A DNA stretch of 10,660 nt from Methanothrix sp. (GCA_028679775.1 JAJRAX010000234.1:1-10660), one strand, 5' to 3'. Shown: positions 1 through 6,366, counted from the stretch's first letter. A program made the numbers and translations. Notes: a model not told the origin generated them from the sequence alone.

Positions 1-781
1 ACTTGCTGGCCCCCTCGCCATCCCGCGCCATCATTCGTGCCAGCTCCATGCAGACGTACCTCAAGGCCTCGCGGAAATCCGCCTCTTGGCCCCTCACCTT
101 TCCAGTAGCTGTGAGAAGAACAGTGTCGTTGGTGCTGGTGTCTCCGTCCACTGTGAGCATGTTGAAGCTGTCCTTCACAGCATCGGCCAGACACTCATGC
201 AGCGTTGCTGCGGAAAGGTCTGCGTCCGTGTAGAGAAAACAGAGCATGGTCGCCACATTGGGCTCAATCATTCCTGCGCCCTTGACGATGCCTGCGACGT
301 GAAAGCCCTCATGCTCTACAGCCATCTCTTTGGCTCGCGTGTCTGTCGTCATGATGGCCCGTTCTGCTTCAAGACTGGCCTCTTTATCGCTTCGTAGCCT
401 CTCTCTAGCTTGCTCGAAGAGCCGGGTGACGAGTGGCATGTCCATGTATCGACCTATGACGCCAGTCGAGCCGAGGCCGATCCTGGTTTCATCCGAACCG
501 AGATACTCGGCAAAGAGCCGTGCCATTGCTCTCGCGTCTTCCATTCCCCTCGTCCCGGTGTAGGCATTGGCGCAACCACTGTTGGCGATTACACCATCCA
601 GATGGCCTCCTGCCAGGTTTTGGGCAGTGACCTCTAACGGCGCAGCCCTCACCCGGTTGGTTGTGAACATGCCAGCAGCCACGCCTGAGGCAGCGATCAG
701 GGCCAGGCCGTACTTACCCTGTCGCACTCCTGCCGCTCGAACGCCGGGAACTGCACAGATTCCGCCTTCAATCCTCCGCAT
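1..781 (-). CDS. argJ: Glutamate N-acetyltransferase ArgJ (partial, C-terminus outside window)
   Basis: ArgJ transfers the acetyl group of N-acetylornithine to glutamate, closing the cyclic arginine pathway in the cytoplasm. About 260 codons are present of the roughly 390-400 usual for the family; the reading frame runs off the left edge. Family hallmarks are readable: MFTTNRVRAAP near residue 38, IANSGCANA near 65, STGVIG at 105-110, KGAGMIEPNVATML at 167-180, LTVDGDTSTNDT at 209-220 and ARDGEGAS near 252. The autoprocessing site of the family is the Ala-Thr bond in the ATML motif, so Thr178 should be the nucleophile of the mature beta chain. The ATG lies inside the last codons of the upstream CBS gene (14 bp overlap, different frame), which points to translational coupling. 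Whether it is mono- or bifunctional (also using acetyl-CoA) cannot be told from the sequence. Confidence 0.96.
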   Translation of the reverse strand, partial: MRRIEGGICAVPGVRAAGVRQGKYGLALIAASGVAAGMFTTNRVRAAPLEVTAQNLAGGHLDGVIANSGCANAYTGTRGMEDARAMARLFAEYLGSDETRIGLGSTGVIGRYMDMPLVTRLFEQARERLRSDKEASLEAERAIMTTDTRAKEMAVEHEGFHVAGIVKGAGMIEPNVATMLCFLYTDADLSAATLHECLADAVKDSFNMLTVDGDTSTNDTVLLTATGKVRGQEADFREALRYVCMELARMMARDGEGASK

Positions 782-1247
782 GCTTCATCCCCAGACCTGA
801 TATGATGTCGCCCCGGGTCACTATTCCAACCAACCTGCCATTCTCCACAACCGGCAGCCGGTTGATGCGATGGCGAGTCATGATGCCCGCCGCTTCTTCA
901 ATTGAGTCTTCTGGTCCTACCTCATGCAGGTTTCTGCTCATGACATTGCCAACATTCTTCTTTGGTATCTCCTCAATGGCGGCGTGCATCTTCTCCCACT
1001 TGACCAGATCTCGGAAGGGAACCTCGAAGACCTCGAAGGGGCTTGGAAGCCAGAGACCGCCTTCCTTCTCCTCCACAGACAAGAGGCGCAAAAGGTCCGA
1101 TTCCGATACAACGCCCACCAGCTTCTCTCCGTCCAGGACAGGCATGCCGCTTATCTTATTCTCCCTTAGGAGACGGGCGGCCTCGCTAACGGGAGCCTCC
1201 GCCTGGACTGTAACGGGCATAACATTCATAACATCTCTGACTTTCAT
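768..1247 (-). CDS. Tandem CBS-domain protein between argC and argJ
   Basis: A 159-residue protein made only of a CBS pair (Bateman module). CBS1 covers about residues 1-57 (KVRDVMNVMPVTV, KISGMPVLDGEKLVGVVSES). A linker of about 40 residues, rich in aromatic and acidic residues, follows. CBS2 covers about 98-150 (VGNVMSRNLHEV, RINRLPVVENGRLVGIVTRG). CBS pairs commonly bind AMP, ATP or S-adenosyl compounds and act as energy or metabolite sensors; the ligand here is unknown. I chose the ATG at 1247 because AAGGTGA lies 5 nt upstream of it and the protein then begins right at the CBS fold. An in-frame start at 1295 would overlap argC and add a 16-residue tail with no family support. The gap after argC is 23 bp and the end overlaps argJ by 14 bp, so the three genes are probably one operon. 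A role in controlling arginine synthesis is inferred from position only. Confidence 0.9.
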   Translation of the reverse strand: MKVRDVMNVMPVTVQAEAPVSEAARLLRENKISGMPVLDGEKLVGVVSESDLLRLLSVEEKEGGLWLPSPFEVFEVPFRDLVKWEKMHAAIEEIPKKNVGNVMSRNLHEVGPEDSIEEAAGIMTRHRINRLPVVENGRLVGIVTRGDIISGLGMKHAED

Positions 1248-1270
1248 TTCGTTCACCTTTTTTATCGAAT

Positions 1271-2296
1271 TCAAGGAGCCATGCCTGCGAACCACAGGCC
1301 GGTCTTCTCGTCAAATCCTGCCATGAGGTTCATGTTCTGGATGGCCTGGCCGGAGGCACCTTTCACTAAGTTGTCTATGGCTGATATGACCACCAGCCGG
1401 TCGCTTCCCTTCTCAGGCTCGTGTGCTATGTCGCAGAAGTTGGACCCGCGGACAGAGGAGAGCTTGGGAATGCCGTCTGCCATTCGAACGAAGGGGGCAT
1501 TCTTGTAGAATTCACTGTAGATCGAAGCCACTTTGCTCTTGTCCTGCAGAATGTCCTCGGCCCCATACTTCGCGAAGACGTGTGCCGTTGTGAGTATTCC
1601 CCGCACCGATGGTATGACGTGGGGGGTGAAGTTGACCTTTATGCCAGGCGAGAGGCGAGACAGCTCCTGTTTGATCTCCGGGACATGCCTGTGGGTAGTG
1701 AGCTTGTAGGGTATGACGTTTTGCGACATGTTGGGGTAGTGAGATGTCTCAGTCGGCTCGACGCCTGCTCCAGAGATGCCGGACTTGGAGTCATAGACCA
1801 CCCGCTCCACCAGGCCGGCCTTGGCCAGCGGTGCCACTGCCAGGGTAGCTCCCGTCGGATAGCAGCCCGGATTTCCCACGAGCTTGGCCCGTGCTACCTC
1901 AGGATGCAGCTCTGGCAGGCCGAAGACAGCCTCGCGGGGAGCGCGGTGCTTCGTAGCATAAGTCTTCTCAAAGACGTCAGTTGGGAGACGATAGTCAGAT
2001 GAGAGATCTATGACCCGCGTTCCTGCGTCCAGGAGTTCGGGCACCCAGTCCATAGCTGTCCCGTGTGGAACGGCAGTAAAGACTATGTCGCAGCGTTCGG
2101 CAGCTTCTTTGGCTGTGAGTGCCTCAAAGTTTAATGAGTAAATGCTCTTTAAGTGAGGATGAACAACGGTAACGGGCTTTCCCGCCAGTTTCCTGGATGT
2201 GACGGCGACTACATGGACCTCAGGATGATTTGCAAGGAGGCGCAATAGCTCCCCACCGGTGTAGCCTGAACCACCGACAATTCCTACATCTATCAT
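1271..2296 (-). CDS. argC: N-acetyl-gamma-glutamyl-phosphate reductase ArgC
   Basis: ArgC is the NADPH-dependent reductase that turns N-acetylglutamyl 5-phosphate into N-acetylglutamate 5-semialdehyde, the third step of arginine synthesis. The 341-residue length is normal. The N-terminus carries the dinucleotide-binding loop GIVGGSGYTGGEL (5-17). The catalytic cysteine is Cys145 in GNPGCYPTGA. Other family blocks are DLSSDYRL (97-104), SGISGAGVEPTET (172-184) and TTHRHVPEI (200-208), which contains the conserved histidine region. The ATG at 2296 is preferred: GGAGGT sits 5 nt upstream. A GTG at 2308 in the same frame would place that ribosome binding site inside the gene. The downstream partners are the CBS protein and argJ. 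An archaeal LysY homologue (lysine pathway) is an alternative for this family, but the argJ neighbour argues for arginine. Confidence 0.96.
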   Translation of the reverse strand: MIDVGIVGGSGYTGGELLRLLANHPEVHVVAVTSRKLAGKPVTVVHPHLKSIYSLNFEALTAKEAAERCDIVFTAVPHGTAMDWVPELLDAGTRVIDLSSDYRLPTDVFEKTYATKHRAPREAVFGLPELHPEVARAKLVGNPGCYPTGATLAVAPLAKAGLVERVVYDSKSGISGAGVEPTETSHYPNMSQNVIPYKLTTHRHVPEIKQELSRLSPGIKVNFTPHVIPSVRGILTTAHVFAKYGAEDILQDKSKVASIYSEFYKNAPFVRMADGIPKLSSVRGSNFCDIAHEPEKGSDRLVVISAIDNLVKGASGQAIQNMNLMAGFDEKTGLWFAGMAP

Positions 2297-2300
2297 AAAA

Positions 2301-2325
2301 ACCTCCACGAGCTAATGATATAAAA
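2301..2325 (-). promoter_or_regulatory. argC ribosome binding site and possible TATA box
   Basis: On the minus strand GGAGGT (complement of 2301-2306) sits 5 nt before the argC ATG at 2296 and decides that start. A TATA-like TTTTATAT (2318-2325) lies about 26 nt from the ATG. A TATA box at that distance would predict a transcript starting at or very near the ATG, which would exclude the ribosome binding site. So either the box is fortuitous and argC is read from a promoter further upstream, or there are two modes of expression. The 39 bp gap after the preceding gene also allows read-through. Confidence 0.45.
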
Positions 2326-2335
2326 TCACCACGCC

Positions 2336-3283
2336 CTAGCGGCAAAAGGATAGAGATAGCTCTGACAGGCCGCGTGCAGCATCCTCGATCCGCTCTTTTC
2401 CCTCCAGGGCAGCCAGCCATCGTTCCGGAATCCAATCTGACCCCTGGGCGGCTCCGTAGAGTGCACCCGCAATGGAGGCGATGGAGTCTGTGTCGCCTCC
2501 GCAGCTTGCTGCCGCAATCAGTCCAGCTTCTCCCTCAAACTTCATGAAACAATAGAATGCAGCTGGGACGGTCTCCATAGCCAGTGGAGAGGTTCGAATC
2601 AGGCCCAGAGCGTCTTCTGGCCTCATGCCCAAGAGAGATCCTACCCATAGTAGCCTATCAGCAAAATCCTCATCGAGAAGACTTGCCTGGGAGGCAGCGT
2701 TTCTCAGTATGACTTCCTTTGAGAAGCCGTGCAGTGCCAAGGCCACAGCTACTGCTACGGCCACAGCTCCCGCTCGTGCAGTAGGAGCGGTATGTGTTGG
2801 CAGGCTCTGCAGATCGGCGTAGCTCTTGACGATGTTCAGATCGAAGTGATAGAGAAGGCCAATAGGTGACGAACGCATGGCTGAGCCGCATGTGGGAATA
2901 GCAAGACCCGATTTCTGCCAGTCTGCGCCAGAGATCAGGCTCTCCACTGCTGAGCGGGTGACAAATCCCACTCCACGATTGAGATTCTCGTCCAAGGTCC
3001 AGGCTGTGCCCCAGGAAGCAAGCTTCTCGGAAAATCTGTCTGCTGAAAAGCCAGATGTTTCGATCAGCGACTCTGCCAGTAGAAGGGTCTCCTCGGTGTC
3101 GTCAGTGAACTGGCCGGCGGATAGACCCGTATGGAAGTGACCCGCGGGTGCCGGCAGCATCTCTCGAACGAGGCCAAATTTCGATTGGATCTCCTGGGCG
3201 GTGTAGCCTTCTGTAGGCATTCCCAGGGCATCGCCCGCAGCTACTCCGAGCAAGCAGCCGCGGAAGCGGTCTAATAATTGCAT
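2336..3283 (-). CDS. ADP-ribosylglycohydrolase family protein (DraG/ARH-like)
   Basis: A 315-residue protein of the ADP-ribosylglycohydrolase fold, a dinuclear Mg enzyme family that removes ADP-ribose from proteins, nucleic acids or small molecules. It begins with the typical RFRGCLLGVAAGDALGMPTE (6-25). Both metal-binding blocks are intact: GQFTDDTEETLL (57-68) and CGGDTDSIASIAGALYG (261-277). The middle block CGSAMRSSPIGLLYH (132-146) also matches. An Ala-Val alternation (AVAVAVAVALAL, 173-184) lies in a predicted helix. The ATG at 3283 is chosen because the family N-terminus starts there. Upstream in-frame starts (ATG 3355, TTG 3358) would run through the divergent methyltransferase start. 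No clear ribosome binding site precedes 3283. The real substrate is unknown: no dinitrogenase reductase or toxin partner lies in the window, so DraG proper cannot be claimed. It may share a transcript with argC, 39 bp downstream. Confidence 0.9.
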   Translation of the reverse strand: MQLLDRFRGCLLGVAAGDALGMPTEGYTAQEIQSKFGLVREMLPAPAGHFHTGLSAGQFTDDTEETLLLAESLIETSGFSADRFSEKLASWGTAWTLDENLNRGVGFVTRSAVESLISGADWQKSGLAIPTCGSAMRSSPIGLLYHFDLNIVKSYADLQSLPTHTAPTARAGAVAVAVAVALALHGFSKEVILRNAASQASLLDEDFADRLLWVGSLLGMRPEDALGLIRTSPLAMETVPAAFYCFMKFEGEAGLIAAASCGGDTDSIASIAGALYGAAQGSDWIPERWLAALEGKERIEDAARGLSELSLSFCR

Positions 3284-3344
3284 GAGCCAGGGATGAATAT
3301 CGCCTGGAACTAATAACCATCGGAATTGGCGCCGCAAAGGATTA
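3284..3344. promoter_or_regulatory. Short divergent promoter region
   Basis: Only 61 bp separate the divergent starts of the ADP-ribosylglycohydrolase and the methyltransferase. An AT-rich block, aactaataacc (3309-3319), is the best TATA candidate and is roughly correctly placed for both directions. It is not a consensus box. A GGCGCC palindrome (3328-3333) lies next to it. AAAGGA (3336-3341) could serve as ribosome binding site for the TTG at 3345. Confidence 0.3.
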
Positions 3345-4031
3345 TTGCGGATCATCAACGCCCTAACATTCGTGGATCCTATCGTCAGCTCATATCACAA
3401 AGCCTGGGACAGAGACTACGCCAGCCGCGGTCGGGTCTGGGGTGGCGGCGTCAAGGATCTGCCCCGGCTTCCAGCCGGCTTCCGCGTGCTAGAGCTGGGC
3501 TCTGGCGACGGAAAGACGCTGGCTGCAATGCCTTGCGACTGGGAGAAGGTCGCCCTGGACGTGTCGCCTCAGGCCTTGCGGCTCGCCAGCCGGGCAGGAA
3601 CTGATGCCTCATTCATTCTAGCTGATGCCAGCAGTCTGCCCCTGACGAACGAACGATTCGATGCGGTTTTCTCTTTTCATGTCGCGGGCCACCTCCTCGC
3701 GGAACAGCGCGCTGCTCTCTCTCGCGAGGTCGTGCGGGTGCTCATGCCGGGCGGACGGCTCTTCTTCCGGGATTTTGCCTTCGATGATATGCGGGCCGGA
3801 AATGGCAAGATGGTGGAGCCTGGAACCTACCTGCGCAAAAACGGCATAATCACCCATTTCTTCGATGAAGATGAAACAAAGGGGCTGTTCTCTGGACTGA
3901 TGCCGGAGGCGGTCACCACGCATCGCTGGAGGCTGCGGGTGAGGGGAGATGAGATGCAAAGGGCCGAGGTGCAGGCAGTATTCCTAAAGGTTCCTGCAAA
4001 TATTCAAATATGTAGCGCCCATAACATATAG
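3345..4031 (+). CDS. Class I SAM-dependent methyltransferase, METTL2/6/8-like
   Basis: A cytoplasmic SAM methyltransferase of up to 228 residues. Readable motifs are the SAM loop VLELGSGDGKTL (48-59), the acidic end of strand 2 in VALDVSPQAL (69-78), ADASSLPL (93-100), FDAVFSFHV (105-113) and LMPGGRLFFRDFAFDDM (133-149). The stretch after the fold core, with a FRDF..DDM motif, an N-G turn and then HFFDEDETKGLF (171-182), strongly resembles the METTL2/6/8 (Trm140/141) tRNA 3-methylcytidine family: there R-D-Y-G-x-x-D is followed by an F-Y-x-R-x-D-G-T-x-x-Y-F-F segment. The N-terminal YHKAWDRDYASRGRVWGGG also fits the family pattern. A nucleic-acid substrate is an inference from that resemblance; a small-molecule substrate is the alternative. 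The start is uncertain: TTG at 3345 has AAAGGA 3 nt upstream, while GTG at 3372 would shorten the protein by nine residues. No ATG is available. Confidence 0.85.
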   Translation: MRIINALTFVDPIVSSYHKAWDRDYASRGRVWGGGVKDLPRLPAGFRVLELGSGDGKTLAAMPCDWEKVALDVSPQALRLASRAGTDASFILADASSLPLTNERFDAVFSFHVAGHLLAEQRAALSREVVRVLMPGGRLFFRDFAFDDMRAGNGKMVEPGTYLRKNGIITHFFDEDETKGLFSGLMPEAVTTHRWRLRVRGDEMQRAEVQAVFLKVPANIQICSAHNI

Positions 4032-4052
4032 AAAAAATGGAGGTTTGGCCTT

Positions 4053-4142
4053 ATGGACTTGAAGGTAAGGTTATTGGCGGCTGCTTTGCTCTTTATGGCC
4101 CTGATGACTGAAGTTCTTGCCGTAGTTGTTGTAAAGAGATAG
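4053..4142 (+). CDS. 29-residue signal-peptide-like small ORF
   Basis: A small ORF 21 bp after the methyltransferase stop. It is preceded by a strong GGAGGT site (4039-4044) with an 8 nt spacer, which is better than the site of most genes in the window. The product has a charged start (MDLKVR), a hydrophobic core of about 15 residues (LLAAALLFMALM), and then TEVLA, which reads as a signal peptidase site, followed by only six residues (VVVVKR). It is therefore either a complete secreted or membrane micropeptide, or the leader of a larger secreted protein whose body has been lost; the downstream sequence shows no continuation in any frame. No function can be assigned. It may be co-transcribed with the methyltransferase. 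Confidence 0.5.
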   Translation: MDLKVRLLAAALLFMALMTEVLAVVVVKR

Positions 4143-4156
4143 TACAAGTTGGAAAC

Positions 4157-4177
4157 AAAAAAAATCTATTTTTATTT
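4157..4177. terminator. Bidirectional A/T-tract terminator between convergent genes
   Basis: Between the convergent ends at 4142 (plus) and 4182 (minus) lie eight consecutive A (4157-4164), read as T8 by minus-strand transcription, and a T-rich tract (4169-4177) read by plus-strand transcription. Archaeal RNA polymerase terminates at such T-runs without needing a hairpin, so this 40 bp spacer probably ends both transcripts. Confidence 0.55.
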
Positions 4178-4181
4178 CTAT

Positions 4182-4667
4182 TTAATTGCTGATATCCGGG
4201 AACTCGAACTGACCGGGCATGTAGTTCGTGGCCTTGGCCTCATAAAGGTCCAATTCCAGGATGGTATACTCTATCTCGTCTCCCACCTCCTTCGTCTCGA
4301 ATGTCATGGGTCTTTCGCGATAGTAGCCGTAGACTGTGTCGAACTTTCCGGCAGAGGAGTTCCAGTTGTCTCCGATAGTGAAATAGAGGTTGTATTCGCC
4401 ATCCTTGATGCCATCGATCTCCAGAGCATCCTTGGCACGCAGGTAGACTGCCAACTTAGGCTTGACCCTCTTATCGGTGATGATAGCGACGGCATCCATG
4501 GTCCAGTTGTTGTATATGACCAAAAGCCCGTAGCCCTCCCGGTTCATATCTTTGATGTATGTGCCGGTCTCAGGGCGGTTTTGATCTATGGCATTGCTTG
4601 GAATAATAGATAGTAATAACACAAGAAGGGCTATGCTAAGCAATTTTCGGCTCATAGCTAAAGTCAT
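4182..4667 (-). CDS. Secreted protein with a predicted beta-sandwich domain, function unknown
   Basis: A 161-residue exported protein. Residues 1-26 form a signal peptide: basic SRK, hydrophobic LLSIALLVLLLSII, and a cleavage site after SNA. The mature part (about 27-161) alternates short strands: YGLLVIYNNWTMDAVAII, LAVYLRAKDALEIDGIKDG, EYNLYFTIGDNW, FDTVYGYYRERPMTFETK and YTILELDLYE. This pattern of an AVA/VKL strand, a Y-x-R-A strand, G-I-x-D-G-x-Y turn, then YF-x-x-G-x-x-W resembles a small beta-sandwich domain found in many bacterial and archaeal secreted proteins of unknown role. I recognise the pattern but no named function. The ATG at 4667 is preferred because a TATA box lies 26 nt upstream, predicting a leaderless mRNA. 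ATG 4655 (MSRKLL) gives an equally good signal peptide and is the alternative. There is no ribosome binding site for either. Confidence 0.75.
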   Translation of the reverse strand: MTLAMSRKLLSIALLVLLLSIIPSNAIDQNRPETGTYIKDMNREGYGLLVIYNNWTMDAVAIITDKRVKPKLAVYLRAKDALEIDGIKDGEYNLYFTIGDNWNSSAGKFDTVYGYYRERPMTFETKEVGDEIEYTILELDLYEAKATNYMPGQFEFPDISN

Positions 4668-4692
4668 CTCTTGCTGCAATTAAACATTATGA

Positions 4693-4700
4693 TATTTATA
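4693..4700 (-). promoter_or_regulatory. TATA box of the secreted-protein gene
   Basis: The minus strand reads TATAAATA here, a near-perfect archaeal TATA box, in the 35 bp gap after the CorA-like ORF. Its centre is about 29 nt and its near edge 26 nt from the ATG at 4667, so transcription should begin at or within a few bases of that ATG. This makes the secreted-protein gene an independent unit with a leaderless or nearly leaderless message. Confidence 0.6.
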
Positions 4701-4702
4701 GA

Positions 4703-5155
4703 TCATCTCAACCAGTTCTTTCTGTAGAAAACGTAGAGGCCTAACAGCATCAGAGATGCCACCACAAAGAATACCTCATTGATGGTTATCTGATACGGCT
4801 GGTCTACCAAATTTTCGCCCAACAGTCCGCCGACAATGGAGGGAATGACGGCCAGACAGGTGATGACCGCAATCACCTTCATGACGCGATTCATGTCGTA
4901 GGATACTGTGTTGATATGCAGTTCAATGAGCGAGATCAAGCTCTCCTTTATATTTTGAGCTGTTTCGCAGATATATTCTGCATCATCATGGAAGCTATCG
5001 AAGACTGGGTTGTGTGTATTATCAATCCCATTCAGCGTGGCTTTATTATCTTTAATATGCTCTAAAATCTTTTTAAAATGCCATAAATTACTTATGATCT
5101 TTTGAATCTCTTTCCTGAAATGAAATGTGGTCTCTAGAAATTGAGGCGAGGTCAT
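4703..5155 (-). CDS. CorA-type Mg2+ transporter, C-terminal fragment (probable pseudogene)
   Basis: The 150 residues match only the C-terminal half of a CorA-family metal channel, whose members are about 300-350 residues long. They cover the long helical stalk (about 1-90; EIQKIISNLWHFKKIL, AEYICETAQNIKESLISL), the NRVMKVIAVITCLAVIPSIV run leading into TM1 (about 92-112) and TM2 (about 126-144), and a short basic tail. The cytoplasmic N-terminal domain is absent. The signature GMN at the end of TM1 reads GEN here (residues 113-115). The frame is open upstream of the ATG for nine more codons that read like family sequence (KVGEIPVN), then hits a TGA at 5183-5185 and another at 5219-5221. No ribosome binding site at normal spacing precedes the ATG. 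Together these features indicate a decayed, 5'-truncated gene, although the remaining ORF has no internal disruption. The 132 bp on to the next gene holds nothing else I recognise. Confidence 0.7.
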   Translation of the reverse strand: MTSPQFLETTFHFRKEIQKIISNLWHFKKILEHIKDNKATLNGIDNTHNPVFDSFHDDAEYICETAQNIKESLISLIELHINTVSYDMNRVMKVIAVITCLAVIPSIVGGLLGENLVDQPYQITINEVFFVVASLMLLGLYVFYRKNWLR

Positions 5156-5287
5156 ATTTACTGGGATCTCTCCAACCTTTGCTCATGCCTTGAAGATCTT
5201 CGAGAATCGTCCTCCTATTCATCTAGTTAATGGAGAAGACAGAGGATAAGCTTCCAGTAAATCTCGGGTTGGTCTGAAGTTCTCTCT

Positions 5288-6355
5288 TCATTTACACCTG
5301 CCCGTCCCACTCTTTATGCACTCGTATCCCCCATCGTCTTCCGCCTGAGTAGGCCACTTGATCTTGGTGTCAGGTAGTTCGAAGTGAGCGATCACCGGGG
5401 CGTGATCTGACTCAGGATAAAAGATCTTGGTAGCGAAAACTATGGACTCATCATGCAACAGCTCGTTATGCACCTCAGAGCCCTTGAAGTAGGCTAGCAT
5501 TGTCCTTGAGACCAGGATGTGATCGAGCATCTTTCCTCGGCCGTTGTGCAGGAGCGAGTAGCGGGCCGGCTCAGGAATGTTTCTCTCAGTCGGGACGAGA
5601 ACCCGCATGGCAAGATCTATGTTGCCAGTGTTCTCGACGTCACCCCGGATGGCCTCGATTGATACCTCATCAAACTCCTCATTGAAATCTCCGCAGACGG
5701 CGATTAGGGCACATGGATCAGAATCAAAGAGATGGTCGACGAGGATCCTCGTCTCCAGGGCCTGGCCGATGCGCTTCATGGATGAGATGAAAACCCCTTC
5801 AGCCCAACCCGAAGCCGTCTTCCAGGCCCTATCTGTGAGCTTGTGCCCCTGGATGTTGGTGGGCCGGCGGCTCTTGAGGTGCAGGTTGATCACATCCACG
5901 ATCATGTTGTTGGGCAGCTTCACCCTGGCAATCAGGATAGGCCTCTCCCAGGAGATCTCCCTCGCTTCAGCCTCCTCCGGAAGAGCAGTAACCTTCTTGT
6001 AGCGTGGTGCTGGAGCATACTCGTGCAGATACTGATCGTGATTGAGGATTTCGTATCGGCTGAGGATAACCAGATTGTGATGGTCGAAGGGCTCGTTTGT
6101 GTCGGGATCGATGGTAATGACTCTCTTGTATCCCTCGTAAGGTGTGCATTTCAGAAGCTGGTTCATCGCATCCAGTCGGACCTTTCTGCCCCGTCCTTTC
6201 TGGCCGCAGATCTCCTGAAAGCATAAGATATCTGCATCAAGACGAACCAGTTGGGGCCGCAAAATAGGTATGCGCTCCTCTAAGCTCGGCAGCCGGTCGC
6301 TCCTGTCATCCAAATTCATAAGGTTGAATGTGGCAATGCGTAGCCTGATTGGCAT
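5288..6355 (-). CDS. Endonuclease/exonuclease/phosphatase (EEP) family protein
   Basis: A 355-residue enzyme of the DNase I/ExoIII/inositol phosphatase superfamily, which hydrolyses phosphodiester or phosphoester bonds with Mg2+. All the usual catalytic positions are visible: Asn11 (IATFNLMNLD), Glu48 (ILCFQEICGQ), His159 (NLHLKSRRP), Asp223 and Asn225 (VCGDFNEE), Asp278-His279 (MLDHILVS) and the terminal Asp317-His318 (ESDHAPVIAHF). There is no signal peptide or TM segment, so it should be cytoplasmic. The start at 6355 is chosen because GGGGAG lies 5 nt upstream and the fold begins immediately. An ATG at 6409 overlapping the MBL stop (TAATG) would add 18 basic, disordered residues and is the coupled alternative. 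It is the last gene of the kinase-MBL-EEP cluster. The substrate (DNA, RNA, lipid or nucleotide) cannot be told from sequence. Confidence 0.9.
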   Translation of the reverse strand: MPIRLRIATFNLMNLDDRSDRLPSLEERIPILRPQLVRLDADILCFQEICGQKGRGRKVRLDAMNQLLKCTPYEGYKRVITIDPDTNEPFDHHNLVILSRYEILNHDQYLHEYAPAPRYKKVTALPEEAEAREISWERPILIARVKLPNNMIVDVINLHLKSRRPTNIQGHKLTDRAWKTASGWAEGVFISSMKRIGQALETRILVDHLFDSDPCALIAVCGDFNEEFDEVSIEAIRGDVENTGNIDLAMRVLVPTERNIPEPARYSLLHNGRGKMLDHILVSRTMLAYFKGSEVHNELLHDESIVFATKIFYPESDHAPVIAHFELPDTKIKWPTQAEDDGGYECIKSGTGRCK

Positions 6356-6360
6356 CTCAT

Positions 6361-6366
6361 CTCCCC
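6361..6366 (-). promoter_or_regulatory. Ribosome binding site deciding the EEP start
   Basis: The minus strand reads GGGGAG ending 5 nt before the ATG at 6355. It is the strongest site near the EEP gene and is the reason for preferring that ATG over the upstream one at 6409, which has no such site but shares a base with the MBL stop codon. Confidence 0.6.

Noticed and set aside
802..1326. Long plus-strand ORF opposite the CBS and argC genes
   Set aside because: It is the antisense shadow of the CBS frame; its translation is rich in Ser, Arg and Pro with no domain pattern, and the minus-strand frame encodes a clear CBS pair.
2700..2790. Ala-Val codon repetition in the glycohydrolase as a DNA repeat
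   Set aside because: The codons vary and the segment fits a helix of the fold; it is low-complexity coding sequence, not a tandem repeat of a fixed unit.
5183..5185. The in-frame TGA upstream of the CorA-like ORF as a recoded selenocysteine codon
   Set aside because: No selenocysteine position is expected in CorA, a second TGA lies 36 bases further upstream, no N-terminal domain follows, and I see no insertion element.
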